A DNA stretch of 64,000 bases from the NCBI GenBank assembly GCA_947259115.1, contig CAMYKS010000023.1, forward strand, positions 87,193-151,192, in the 5' to 3' direction. The stretch's first letter is position 1. Every line of letters begins with the position of its first letter. Below, one piece after another: positions 35,313 through 45,522 of this stretch. Below the pieces are notes generated by a model. The model made no database searches. It worked only from the letters and a program-made list of their open reading frames with translations, and was not told the origin of the DNA. Origin of the DNA: an uncultured Desulfobulbaceae bacterium (GTDB taxonomy: Bacteria > Desulfobacterota > Desulfobulbia > Desulfobulbales > BM004). The translations under genes were made by a program, and so were the position numbers.

Positions 35313-35548
35313 TTTTCAGTTTACAATCTAGGATTTATTGTAAAGCAAATGACAATACTCCCCAAGTCCCAAGGCAGCAAAATTTCTGGCCCCCGACCCT
35401 GCATTTTTCATTGACAGTAGCACACTTCCTTCACTAAGCTATATCTACCGACCTGCAATAAGTGCTGTTATTGGCTTTGCTTACTGCATAAGAATTTATT
35501 TCATTCAATGAAACAGTTCTGCTTTCACTCTGTTTAAAGGAGCATGGA

Positions 35549-35983
35549 ATGTTGAAAGTTAAAGATATAATGACCAGCGAAGTTTTTGTACTGTATGCTA
35601 CCCAGACCCTGGAGCTCGTCCGTTCTTTGATGCGTATCAAACATGTACGGCATGTGCCGATTGTTGATGCGGATAATACCTTTGTGGGCCTTATGACACA
35701 CCGCGACCTTCTGGCGCAGACCATCTCTCATCTGGCAGAAGTTGACGAGTCAGAGCAGGAATACCTGGATAGTCATATACACATTATGAACATCATGAAA
35801 ACTGATGTGGTGACAGCAGATCCTGAAATGACCGCCTGTTCTGCGATTTCCCTGCTGCTGGACAACAAGTATGGCTGCCTGCCCGTTGTGTCAGACGGCA
35901 AGCTTGTAGGGATTGTTACAGAGGCGGATTTCTTGAATCTGACCCTGGAACTCCTGCGCAAGACTGACAGCAGTTGTGTGTAA
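35549..35983 (+). CDS. CBS-domain-pair protein
   Basis: 144 residues, two CBS domains: about 5-60 (VKDIMTSEVFVLYATQTLEL, RHVPIVDADNTFVGLMTHRDLL) and about 75-135 (MNIMKTDVVTADPEMTACSA, YGCLPVVSDGKLVGIVTEADFL). Such stand-alone pairs bind adenine nucleotides and adjust partner proteins. The partner is unknown. AAAGGAG precedes ATG 35549, and the gene is followed by a strong terminator. Confidence 0.93.
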   Translation: MLKVKDIMTSEVFVLYATQTLELVRSLMRIKHVRHVPIVDADNTFVGLMTHRDLLAQTISHLAEVDESEQEYLDSHIHIMNIMKTDVVTADPEMTACSAISLLLDNKYGCLPVVSDGKLVGIVTEADFLNLTLELLRKTDSSCV

Positions 35984-36030
35984 ATAAAAGGGGACAGATT
36001 TAAAATCTGCCACCGGAACTTAAATTATAT

Positions 36031-36072
36031 AAAAAAAGCCGGGTCTTGCTTTCCCAAACCCGGCTTTTTTTA
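36031..36072 (+). terminator. terminator after the CBS gene
   Basis: AAAAAAAGCCGGGT pairs with ACCCGGCTTTTTTT, giving a hairpin with flanking A and T runs that can work in both directions. Confidence 0.9.
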
Positions 36073-36522
36073 TATTTGCCTCTTGGAAATGCAATGAGCC
36101 CGAAATCCTAAAATCTCTATTTATATACGTTACAGCCCCAACCCGAATATTTCATGAACAGTTTTGATAAATTAGTATAAATATCTGTTTTTATCGTTTA
36201 AATTTTATATTTCCAGTGTGTTAGTCCGGTTAAAGCTTGTACTAAGTGACTGAATAGATTTTTTTTAAAACTATTCACCCTTCGGGCAAGCCGATACATC
36301 CGTATAGCCTGCAGTGTTAGGCGTTTCGCATACTATTATCTGCTTAAACGACTTACACTTTGTCTATCCGGCGTCTCGACTCGTGAAAAATGCGGGCTAA
36401 TTGCCCACAAGCTATGGGAGTTGTAGATACAAGGAGCATGAAATTCAGCTAAATAATAATGTGGCTCTTAATGATTCTCAGGTTATTCTATTTTTTTTAT
36501 CATGATTACAAAAAAATAAATA

Positions 36523-36592
36523 CTGGATCCCCCGCCGCCGCGGGGATGACAAACCCTACATCACTGTCACTCCCGCGCAGACGGGAGTCCAG
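36523..36592. repeat. REP-like palindromic element
   Basis: Starts CTGGATCCCC and ends GGGAGTCCAG, with inner GCCGCGGGGATGACA and TCACTCCCGCGCAGACGG arms. It is a typical interspersed palindrome of this bacterial group. The stretch 36073-36522 shows no gene. A GTTAGGC string at about 36319 has no partner for an attC site. Confidence 0.7.
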
Positions 36593-36709
36593 AATATTTA
36601 AACCTGAAAATAGTTTATAGCCACAAATAATAATATGCCGATTTACCTGCAACAGGTAAGGGAATGAATGGATACTCCGCTGTAAATGCTTCTCTATCGG
36701 TTTGCAAAC

Positions 36710-39700
36710 CTAAATTGCCTTTTCCACCTTAACAGCACATACCTTGGCTTCTGGAATTTTACATTCAGGATCACAGGCATCATTGGTCAGCAGGTTGGCT
36801 GCCGCCTCTTTATAGTGGAAAGGTATAAATGTGATTCCCGGATTGATCCTGTCAGTCACCAGCGCCGGAAGCGAGATGGTGCCACGCCGCGATGCGACAT
36901 TAACCCGGTCGCCGTCTTTAATCTGCAGGCGGGAGGCATCATCGGGATTTATTTCAATGATCGGGCCGCGATCAGCGCTCTCTATCACCTGGGACCTGCG
37001 TGTCATAGTACCTGTATGATACTGGTAGAGAACCCGCCCAGTGGTCAATACAAACGGATATTCAATATCCGGTAGTTCCTCGGCATCCCGCCAGGTGATT
37101 GGTGTAAAACTGGCCAGCCCGCGCGGGAAACCATTTTCAAAAAGGACAGGGGTGCCCGGATGATCTTCATCAGGACACGGCCACTGAATGCCGCCTTCTT
37201 CCAAGCGTTTGTAGTTTATACCTGCAATTGCTGGCCAGGCTCCAGCAATCTCATTGAATATCTCTTCTGCCTCAGCCACTTCCATTCTTGCGGATCCCGG
37301 TTGGAAGTCACTTGGAAAGGTGGTTTTTTTGTCAGAATTCATTCGTTCCGAGACCGCCTGGATAATAACCAGGTCGTTACAGGCATCTTTCGGCGGCAAC
37401 AAAGCTTGACGGACCCTTTGCACCCTGCGCTCAGTATTGGTGAAGGTTCCCTCTTTCTCTGCGTAGGCGGCTGCCGGCAGTACCACATCGGCAATCTCAG
37501 CGGTTTCGGTAAGGAAGATATCTTGCACCACAAGAAATTTGACCTTACTGAACGCCTCTCGGGCGTGGCACATATTTGGATCACTCATCACCGGATTTTC
37601 CCCCATGACCCACATGGCCTCAATTGAACCATCGATCATGGCCCGTGACATTTCAGTGGCTGTCAGTCCCGGCTTGCCAGAGAGATTGCAGCCCCACAGT
37701 TCTTCAAACCGCATTCTGACCGTATCGTTATCAACACGCTGATATCCCGGAAAGACTGTTGGGGCACATGCCATATCGCTGGCTCCCTGGACATTATTCT
37801 GACCGCGCAGAGGATTCAGGCCGGCACTGGATTTTCCGAGGTTACCTGTCATAAGGGCAAGATTGGCCAGGGATTTAACATTGTCGGTTCCCGAGGTATG
37901 CTGGGTTATCCCCATGGTATAAAAGATAGCGGCCCGTTCGGCCTTCGCATAAATCTTTGCTGCCTCTTCAATGTCTGCAGCAGGCACACCGGTAATCTTT
38001 TCGGCCCATTCCGGTGTACAATCAGCAACCGCATCTTCACAGGCTTCGAAATTCTCGGTTCTTTCCCCGACATACTCCTGATCAACAAGATTATCACGTA
38101 TGATCACATGGCACATGGCGTTAATCAGTGCCCCGTCCGTGCCGGGCTTCTGACTCAACCATAAACACGCTTGATCAGTAAGATTGATACGGCGGGGATC
38201 AGCCACAATTATTTTTGTCCCGTGATTTTGGACTGCCTGCTTCATGCGCAGACCAATTACCGGATGTGTCTCTGTGGTATTCGAACCGATAACAAGCATC
38301 GCATCAATACCGGCAATGCCTGCAATATCATTACTCATCGCTCCGGAACCGAGCACTGTGACCAGACCGGTCACCGTGGGGCTGTGTCAGTAGCGGGCGC
38401 AATGATCAACATTATTGGTGCCTATCCGTTGACGGAAAAATTTCTGAAACACATAGTTCTCTTCCGTGGTACAGCGTGCCGAAGAAAGGCCCGCAAAGGC
38501 ATCCGGTCCCTTATCAGCAAGAATGCTGCGGAAATTTTCGGCCACAAAATCAAGAGCCTCATTCCAGCTGACCGGTTCCAGGACACCACCCTTCTGGCGC
38601 CTGACCTGGGGCGTGGTCAACCTGTCAGGATGGCTGAGAAAAGCGTGGCCAAATCTCCCCTTGACACAAAGATCCCCGTAATTTGGCAGCAGTTCCGGGT
38701 CGGCAGTAACCTCCATGAGAGTATTGCCCTTTACCTTGAGGTCTAGCTGGCAGCCGGTTCCGCAATAGGGACATGTTGTCCGGACCCGTTCAATGACCTC
38801 ATTGACCATGGGTACGATCTGCTCCTTCTTGTTCAGCGCACCGGTGGAGCAGTTATCAACACACTTACCGCAGGAAACACATTTTTCATTGAACTTCAGT
38901 GTAATTCCAACGGCCCTGTTCTTCTCGTCAAAGCCGGCTGACGAAAGATCCAGGGCTTCGTATTCACATGAATTCATGCAGCGCTGGCAGAATATACACT
39001 TGTTCAAATCAACGGTAATTGCCGGGTGGGATGTATCCTTTTCATAGAGGGGCTTTGTGCCCATGCCGGTCTTATTGAGATTAATATCATTAGCAATGGA
39101 GAGTCTCTTCAGATCGCAACGGTCAAAGGCAGTGCAACCGCAGGAAAGGCAACGCTCCGCCTCTTTTCTGGCGGCTTCCTCGTCAAAACCGAGCTTGACC
39201 TCCTCAAAATCCCGTATCAAACTTTCCGGCTGGCGCTCTGCCATTTTTCCCCGTGGAGCGGAACTGACTCCGGTAAAAGTTTCCGGCACAACATTTTTAA
39301 ATGATTTGCCGCGCGAAAAATTAAAGCGCCCCTCCCCTGCTTCTTTTTCAACGCCCATGATCTGGGCATGGATATTTTCCGCTGAGCGCCGGGCACCGAC
39401 AACTGCCTGGATCACGGAACGGGGTCCACTGGTCACATCACCGGCTGCGTAGACCCCATCGAGATTGGTCAAAAAAGTACGGGGATCAGCCTTGATGTTA
39501 CCAGCCGGAGTCAGCTCCAGGGATTCCTCAAGGGTACCGCCGGTAAAACCATCCTTTGCAGCCATTTTCCCCATGGAATATACAACTGTGTCAATCTGCA
39601 GGTGCATGTTCGAATCAGGTATCTCCACCGGGTTGCGCTTGCCCCGCTTGTCTGGTTCCCCCAGTTCCATGCGGATCAGTTCTATATCGAGCCCGCTATC

Positions 39701-40864
39701 TGGAGCAGTAATTGCTACCGGGGATGCCATGTCCATGATTTTCACACCCTCGCGTTCGGCATCAGCAACATTTCGCTCATGGGCCGGCATCTCCTCCTTG
39801 GGCCGAGGAACAATGATCGTAACCTCGTCGACACCTGACCTGACTAAAGCCCTGGCAGTTTCTACAGCAACATTATTGCCGCCAAGAACAACAGCCTGCT
39901 TGCCGTAGTCAACATCCTCACCGGTTGTGAACTTTTTCAGAAATCCAGAGGCCCCCATAACCCCGGTCAGGTCGCCGCCCGGGATTGCCAGGGGTTTATC
40001 CAATGGGTTGCCAATGGCGATAAGAATGGCATCAAATCCAGAATCCTTGAGATCCTGCAGCGTATAATCAACCCCCCATTTCCGGCCGGTCTGCACGGTA
40101 ATGCCCAACTGCAGAAGGGTATTTATTTCATAATCCAACACGGCCTTGGGGATTTTAAACTCCGGAAAACCATAGCGCAGCATGCCACCAAGCTGGGGCG
40201 CAGCCTCATAAACGGTTACATTGTGGCCTTTTCTGGCCAGGAAATACGCGCCTGTCAAGCCGGAAGGTCCACCTCCGATCACCGCCACTTTCTTGCCGGT
40301 GTTTGATTCCTTGGGGATTCTCAGGTCAATTTTGTTGGCCATGCACCAGTCAGCCAGAAACCGCTTCAGGTGGTTGATCGCAATGGGCTCTTCCACCAAC
40401 ATACGCCTACACTTGGTTTCACAGAAGCGGGGGCAGACCCTGCCGACGGAAAAGGGAAAGGGGTTGCGTTCCATGACAAGACGCAGCCCCTCTTCGTACT
40501 GACCTTTGGCCACATGGGCAATATATCCCTGTACATTGATCTGACCAGGGCAGGTCAAATTGCATGGTGCCTTGCAATCTCCGAAATGGGTTTCAGCAAG
40601 AATGGCCAGTCGCTCATTGCGCAGCCCCTTCAGCACCTCAGAGTCTGTTCTGATATGCATCCCTTCCTGTATCTTCGTATCGCAGGAACGCACCGGGGTT
40701 TCATTTCCTTCCACTTCAACAACACAGAGCCCGCAGGCTTGGTCAGCATCTCTGCCCCTGACATGACAGAGTGTGGGAATATAGATTTCCGCCTGCTCTG
40801 CAGCTTGAAGGATAGTTATGCCCGCATGGGCAGTTATTTCCATACCGTTTATTGTAATTTTCAT
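36710..40864 (-). CDS. fdhA: selenocysteine formate dehydrogenase alpha fused to GltD-like flavoprotein
   Basis: 1384 residues when UGA at 38389-38387 is read as Sec826 (sequence HCARY-U-HSPTVTGL, the FdhA active site). Immediately after it, GTGACC-GGTCT-GGTCAC forms a perfect SECIS stem with the same loop and spacing as Escherichia coli fdhF. Domains: 2Fe-2S ferredoxin (1-78; C33, C44, C47, C61), Fer4_20 (about 90-175), FAD and NAD(P) sites (VAVIGGGPSGLTGAYF at 193, AVVLGGNNVAVETA at 324), two 4Fe-4S sets (623-633, 662-672), then the molybdo/tungsto-bis-MGD catalytic part (C698, C701, C705, C733) with its C-terminal cofactor domain. One chain can therefore couple formate oxidation to a pyridine nucleotide. 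Confidence 0.95.
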
Positions 40865-41265
40865 AGCTCTGACTCCAATCAGTTAAGTCAACAGGGGTGG
40901 GGGACAACGCTGCAGATTTCTCTTAATTTAACTGTACAGGTGTTGCAGCCAGGAAAAACATGTAAAAGAAAAAAACTGAGATTTTTACAAAACCTGGGGG
41001 CGGGCATCTCTCGTCTATTTAATGAATTCCCGTACTATAATTGATAACAGCATCAAATATTGAAAAACTGTTACCTGAACAGTTTTTACTGTAAATTTGC
41101 GCACTACCATACTAACAAAAGAGTATTTTTAAAATCAACTTTTATTAGGTATTTCTACTCATTTTTTAATCATTAGCGGTTTACTTTTAAATTGTCCTCA
41201 TCCGTGGTCCGAATGATTATGGTCATTCCATTTCTTAAGGTCACGGCATATATTTAAATTTTCTA

Positions 41266-41300
41266 CAAAAAAGCCCTTCCAATTAAGGAAAGGCTTTTCT
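41266..41300 (-). terminator. terminator after the YeeE pair
   Basis: AAAAAAGCCCTTCC pairs with GGAAAGGCTTTT around a short loop. On the minus strand it ends in a T-run about 55 bases after the YeeE stop codon. The rest of 40865-41265 shows no gene and should hold the fdhA promoter. Confidence 0.75.
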
Positions 41301-41352
41301 GCTCTATGCAGCGTAGGATGATTAAATATTAATCAAATCATACTATCATATC

Positions 41353-41880
41353 TTATAGGCCCTTTTTCTCAAACCAGCTGAACATGGCTATAACTCCAGC
41401 AATAAAAGCCATAATTACGAACCATTGGTTTACGCCAATCAGCTGGGGTATAGTCAGAGAACCGAAATATCCCCATCCAAGAACCCTCTTCATTAAAAAT
41501 GGATAGGTTTCAGCATAGAGTCCAGCTCCGATCAACATGCCCAATATGCCCCAGAGTGCATCCCAGCGACCCTCTCCGAGCGCTCCACCCTGGGTGCCTG
41601 GGCAGTAACCCAATAGTCCCCATCCCAGACCGAAAATCATACCTCCGGCAATGTTTTCACCAATTACCACAGGTTTGTACATAAGCTGCACAAGACCAAA
41701 CACTTCAAAAAAGTGAATTCCCAGCATGCCGACAATGATGGCAGACATCATGAATTTAACTATGGTCATATCCTTGAAGCGCAATGCCCCTATCTGTTTG
41801 TCGTAACGCACCACCCTTCCCTTTTGCAGCAGAAAGCCAAAAAGAATGCCTGTTAAGAGTCCGAAAATAAGCATTTCCAT
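41353..41880 (-). CDS. YeeE/YedE (TsuA-like) sulfur-transport membrane protein, second half
   Basis: 175 residues, about five helices. The conserved Cys motif is WGLLGYCPGTQGGALGEGRWDA, typical of one half of YeeE/YedE proteins, which carry thiosulfate or related sulfur species across the inner membrane. Full-length family members hold both halves in one chain; here the halves are separate genes, overlapping by one base (TAATG). It works presumably as a heteromer with the next protein. Confidence 0.88.
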   Translation of the reverse strand: MEMLIFGLLTGILFGFLLQKGRVVRYDKQIGALRFKDMTIVKFMMSAIIVGMLGIHFFEVFGLVQLMYKPVVIGENIAGGMIFGLGWGLLGYCPGTQGGALGEGRWDALWGILGMLIGAGLYAETYPFLMKRVLGWGYFGSLTIPQLIGVNQWFVIMAFIAGVIAMFSWFEKKGL

Positions 41881-42407
41881 TACCTGTCACCTCTATAGTA
41901 TATGAGCCGGGTCATAATAATGCCGCCGACAAAGAAAAAGATCATGGCTATAAGCCCGCTCACTGCAAGTTGGATCATGCCGGACAAACCATGTCCGCTA
42001 GGACATCCACCGGCCAGTCGGGCTCCGAACATGGCGATTATGCCGCCGATAAATGCGACAATCCCCCTTTTGACAGGGTTTGCCCCGAAACGCTCGGCCC
42101 ACATATCAGGAACCCCCTGCCATTTAAAGGAGCCGGACCATAGCGAAGCTATGAGAGAACCGACAAAAATTCCAATCACAAACAGTAGCTGCCAGTCCAG
42201 TTTCGGTAGGTAACGAATAAAGTATTCAAGATGTGTAACCCTCTCCGGCCCAAAAGCCTTTCCCAGCATTCCAGCGGAACGGACAAAAGAGGTGGAAGCG
42301 CCGAAAAATTTACCTGTCCACAACACCGAAACAATGATGACCAGACCACTTAAGCCTCCTGCAATATACGGGCTCCATGCCCCTTCATCCATTTTATTCT
42401 GTTCCAT
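41880..42407 (-). CDS. YeeE/YedE (TsuA-like) sulfur-transport membrane protein, first half
   Basis: 175 residues, about four to five helices. The conserved motif FGARLAGGCPSGHGLSGM holds the sulfur-relay Cys of this family. GGAGGAGAATT precedes ATG 42407. It lies divergent from the MarR gene, whose product is the obvious candidate regulator. Together with TusA and DsrE homologues on the other side, this is the permease part of a YTD-type cluster. Confidence 0.9.
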   Translation of the reverse strand: MEQNKMDEGAWSPYIAGGLSGLVIIVSVLWTGKFFGASTSFVRSAGMLGKAFGPERVTHLEYFIRYLPKLDWQLLFVIGIFVGSLIASLWSGSFKWQGVPDMWAERFGANPVKRGIVAFIGGIIAMFGARLAGGCPSGHGLSGMIQLAVSGLIAMIFFFVGGIIMTRLIYYRGDR

Positions 42408-42582
42408 AATTCTCCTCCAGAATTCAAAAAATATGGTTCATACAATATACTTTATTATGGTTGATATTACCGAAGCTAAATATTTTTTACAATAATAAGT
42501 TTTTTTACAAACAGTCCAACACGTACGAATAAGATCATAAAAACAACAAATAAAGCACACTGCAAAAGTATAAAATTTCTTC

Positions 42583-42611
42583 TTGACAAAGAAACAATCC
42601 TTCCATATTAT
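42583..42611 (+). promoter_or_regulatory. near-consensus sigma-70 promoter of the MarR gene
   Basis: TTGACA (42583-42588), exactly 17 bases, then TATTAT (42606-42611). The expected start (about 42618) is only a few bases before ATG 42622, so the message may be leaderless. Confidence 0.75.
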
Positions 42612-42621
42612 AGTTAACAGT

Positions 42622-43101
42622 ATGAACGATGTCAACTCAACAATAGATGTCCGGGTTCTGGAATACCAGGCAAATAAACTGCAGGAATTGATCAGTGAGG
42701 TTCACAATTGCTGCAAGGACCGCTTTGCCCATGAAGCCAAGGCATTCAAAATGCCCCAGGCAGAACTCAGGTGCCTTATGCTCTTCGAGGGCCACAAGTA
42801 TCTCACTGGAATTGAGATAGCAGGAATGCTTGAGGTTGCAAAAAGCAGGGCCACTGTCATTATCGAGAATCTGGAAAAAAAAGGATTTGTCCAGCGATCT
42901 CCCGACCCAAACGATGCCAGGGTTAAGCTTATAAACCTTACCCAAAAAGGCCAACGCAAGGTGAGAGAAATTGAAGAATTCATGTTTTCTCTCCACCAGC
43001 AGCTTCTTGGCCAGATTGATCCAGCCCAACGTGCTGGAGTTATAAACGCTTTGGAAACCTTACGGTCTTCAATGGAATCCGTGAAGGCCCTTCTAGCATA
43101 A
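42622..43101 (+). CDS. MarR-family transcriptional regulator
   Basis: 159 residues. The winged helix is clear: GIEIAGMLEVAKSRATVIIENLEKKGFVQRSPDPNDARVKLINLTQKG. Two cysteines (NCCKDRF, about residues 36-37) near the N-terminus and one in ELRCLMLF could sense sulfane sulfur or redox state, though this is speculation. The TTG at 42583 is not used as the start because it is the -35 box. It lies between the divergent YeeE pair and the DsrE/TusA genes. Confidence 0.9.
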   Translation: MNDVNSTIDVRVLEYQANKLQELISEVHNCCKDRFAHEAKAFKMPQAELRCLMLFEGHKYLTGIEIAGMLEVAKSRATVIIENLEKKGFVQRSPDPNDARVKLINLTQKGQRKVREIEEFMFSLHQQLLGQIDPAQRAGVINALETLRSSMESVKALLA

Positions 43102-43140
43102 ATAAAAATTCAACATAAATATTTCCAGGGAGGAAATCCT

Positions 43141-43623
43141 ATGAGTGAAGAAAAACCCAAAAGAATGTCAATTATTGCTTCAAAAGGAGCCCTTGACATG
43201 GCATATCCACCGTTGATCCTGGCATCCACTGCTGCAGCCATGGACGTGGAGACCATGATATTTTTCACCTTCTACGGTATAGATGTCGTCAACAAGAAAA
43301 AATATGCCAACCTGAGAGTGGCACCCATTGCCAATCCTGCCATGCCGTCTCCTGTTCCTATGCCGAACATCATCGGCATGCTGCCCGGTATGACCGCACT
43401 GGGTACAATGATGATGAAATCAATGATGGGCAAAATTAATTGGCCCTCCATTCCTGAGTTGGTGGAAATCTGCCTTGAAATGGATGTAAAAATGGTTGCC
43501 TGCACTCCTACCCTGGAGATGACCGGTTTAACCCAGGCAGACCTTATCGAGGGAGTAGAAGTCGGCGGTGCAGCCGATTACCTCGATTTTGCCCTGGATG
43601 GAAACATAAATCTTTTTGTCTAA
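43141..43623 (+). CDS. DsrE-family (DsrE2-like) sulfur carrier protein
   Basis: 160 residues. The DsrE/F fold is indicated by SIIASKGALDMAYPPLILASTAAAM, TFYGIDVVNKK and the conserved redox Cys in DVKMVACTPTLEMTGL. A hydrophobic Met/Pro-rich middle (PIANPAMPSPVPMPNIIGML) is typical of the DsrE2 subgroup, which can be membrane-associated. It passes persulfide sulfur, probably to the TusA protein encoded 57 bases downstream. GGAGG precedes the ATG. Confidence 0.92.
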   Translation: MSEEKPKRMSIIASKGALDMAYPPLILASTAAAMDVETMIFFTFYGIDVVNKKKYANLRVAPIANPAMPSPVPMPNIIGMLPGMTALGTMMMKSMMGKINWPSIPELVEICLEMDVKMVACTPTLEMTGLTQADLIEGVEVGGAADYLDFALDGNINLFV

Positions 43624-43680
43624 CTCATTCGTATACATATTAAACTGAGAAAAACTATAACACCAGAAGGAGAATTACCA

Positions 43681-43928
43681 TGGCTAGTATTGCTATTACC
43701 CCAGATGAAGTAGCAGACCTTAAAGGTCTGAACTGCCCAATGCCTGTTTTAAAAACCAAAAAGGCACTGGACAAAATCGAAGGCGGCAAAATCCTGCAAG
43801 TCGATCTTACCGATGCCGGCTCTAAGTCCGACCTTCCCGCCATGATCAAAAGAACCGGCAATGAACTACTCGAAATGACAGAAGAAAATGGTGTCTACAC
43901 CTTTTATATCAGAAAAAAACTTGCTTAA
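43681..43928 (+). CDS. tusA: TusA-family sulfurtransferase
   Basis: 82 residues. The sulfur-binding motif is LKGLNCPMPVLKTKKALDKI (CPMP), in the canonical position. The C-terminal half (LLEMTEENGVYTFYIRKK) fits the two-layer TusA fold. AAGGAG stands ahead of ATG 43681. It is a more typical TusA than the CPMN protein at 28106. In the YTD setting it would carry sulfane sulfur from the YeeE permease and DsrE to cytoplasmic enzymes. Confidence 0.94.
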
Positions 43929-44044
43929 TTAATTTTTTGCAATCTCTCATAGCGTTACAACGAGGGGAAGAGGGTGTCGGCTTTGCAAAATTATCCGGCA
44001 CCAGGGATTTTCACAACTCATACTAAGAGGAGTTAGAAGAGGAG

Positions 44045-45391
44045 ATGAAGCAAAAAAAACTTACTGGATTGAGGAATCTGCTGCTCGGTTCTGCAGCAGT
44101 TATGGCTGCCGCCTTACTGGCAGCCCCTGATGCCAATGCCACCAACGGCTATTTTGCCCATGGCTACAGCATTAAAAACAAAGCCCTGGCAGGAGCCGGC
44201 GTGGCTCTGCCCTTGGATGCCCTGGCCGCTTCTATGAATCCGGCCGGTATGACCGAGGTCGGTACCCGGCTTGATTTGGGTATATCACTGTTCAGCCCGG
44301 ACAGAAGCTACAAAGTTAAAGGCAACCCGACAAATCCGGGCGATGTCCCGGGCTGTGACCAAATGACCGGAGCTGGCTGCCCGTTTGGCTTGATGCCAGG
44401 CACTGAGGACAGTGATTCCAATTACTTCGGTATTCCCAGTTTCGGGTACAATTATATGCTCACCGACCACAGCGCCGTCGGCATTTCCGTTTATGGCAAC
44501 GGCGGCATGAATACCGACTATGACACAGCTACCTTCAACTATGTGAACCCCTCGCTGCCCGATAATTCGACCGGTGTTGACCTGATGCAGCTCTTTATTG
44601 CGCCGACCTATGCCCACAAGTTCAAAGGCAAACATTCCTTCGGCATTACGCCGATCATCGCCGTCCAGTTTTTTGAAGCAAAAGGCACGGAGGCGTTCGG
44701 CGGTTTTTCAGAATCCCCGAACAAACTTGCCGACAACGGCCATGAATCCTCTTTCGGTTTCGGCGCCAGATTCGGCTACCTGGGCCAGCTGACCGACAAG
44801 CTCAGCATCGGTCTATCCTACCAGACCGAGATTGACATGGACGAATTTGACGACTATGCCGGTCTGTTTGCCGAGCAGGGCGACTTTGACATTCCACAGA
44901 ACTTTACAGTTGGCCTTGCCTTCAAACCGATCCCGTCGGTTCGGCTTGTGTTTGACTGGCAGAGAATCTATTACAGTGACATCGACTCAATTGCCAACCC
45001 GATGATGAATTCCACCGGCACCGCGCTGTATGGTCCTTTGGGATCCAATAAAGGCGCCGGTTTTGGCTGGGACGACATGGATGTTTTTAAGTTCGGCCTG
45101 GAGTGGGAGCGCACTGCACAGTGGACCTATCGCTTCGGTTACTCATACAGCGATGACCAGCCGATCCCGGACAGCGAAGTTATGTTCAATATCCTGGCCC
45201 CGGCTGTTATCGAACAGCATATCAACTTTGGTTTCACCAGGACCTTTGCCAGCCAAAACGAACTCAACTTCGCCTTAATGTATGCTCTTAATAATGACAT
45301 TGAAGGCGACAACCCTCTTGATCCTGCCCAGAAGATTCAGCTGGATATGGACCAGTGGGAAGTATCCCTGGGTTATTCCTGGGTTTTCTAA
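44045..45391 (+). CDS. OmpP1/FadL-family outer membrane channel
   Basis: 448 residues with a signal peptide (about 1-32, LLAAPDANATNG). FadL hatch and barrel features are seen: NGYFAHGYSIKNKALAGAGVALPLDALAASMNPAGM at the mature N-terminus, and a final strand ending in an aromatic (YSWVF). FadL channels let hydrophobic compounds cross the outer membrane. Next to a sulfur-relay cluster, the cargo could be elemental sulfur or polysulfide, an inference from position. It follows tusA by 116 bases. Confidence 0.92.
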   Translation: MKQKKLTGLRNLLLGSAAVMAAALLAAPDANATNGYFAHGYSIKNKALAGAGVALPLDALAASMNPAGMTEVGTRLDLGISLFSPDRSYKVKGNPTNPGDVPGCDQMTGAGCPFGLMPGTEDSDSNYFGIPSFGYNYMLTDHSAVGISVYGNGGMNTDYDTATFNYVNPSLPDNSTGVDLMQLFIAPTYAHKFKGKHSFGITPIIAVQFFEAKGTEAFGGFSESPNKLADNGHESSFGFGARFGYLGQLTDKLSIGLSYQTEIDMDEFDDYAGLFAEQGDFDIPQNFTVGLAFKPIPSVRLVFDWQRIYYSDIDSIANPMMNSTGTALYGPLGSNKGAGFGWDDMDVFKFGLEWERTAQWTYRFGYSYSDDQPIPDSEVMFNILAPAVIEQHINFGFTRTFASQNELNFALMYALNNDIEGDNPLDPAQKIQLDMDQWEVSLGYSWVF

Positions 45392-45434
45392 TTTTACCCT
45401 CCCTGGGGGGATAATACCCCCTACCTATACCCTT

Positions 45435-45468
45435 GGGGGGCGCTCCCAAAGCGCCCCCCATTTTTTTT
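45435..45468 (+). terminator. terminator after the FadL gene
   Basis: GGGGGGCGCT/AGCGCCCCCC with a five-base loop, then eight T residues. Confidence 0.93.
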
Positions 45469-45522
45469 AACGTATTTTTGCAGCATTCCCCAGCGCAGCA
45501 TAATTATTGAGGAGGACCCAGA

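Noticed and set aside
36300-36340. Integron attC-like site (GTTAGGC)
   Set aside because: Only one core half is present and there is no matching partner or integrase.
38387-38389. Stop codon splitting the formate dehydrogenase into two genes
   Set aside because: The codon is UGA at the exact active-site position of FdhA and is followed by a perfect SECIS stem, so it is selenocysteine and not a frameshift or true stop.
42583-42621. Longer MarR protein starting at TTG 42583
   Set aside because: That TTG is part of a near-consensus -35 box, so it lies upstream of the transcript.
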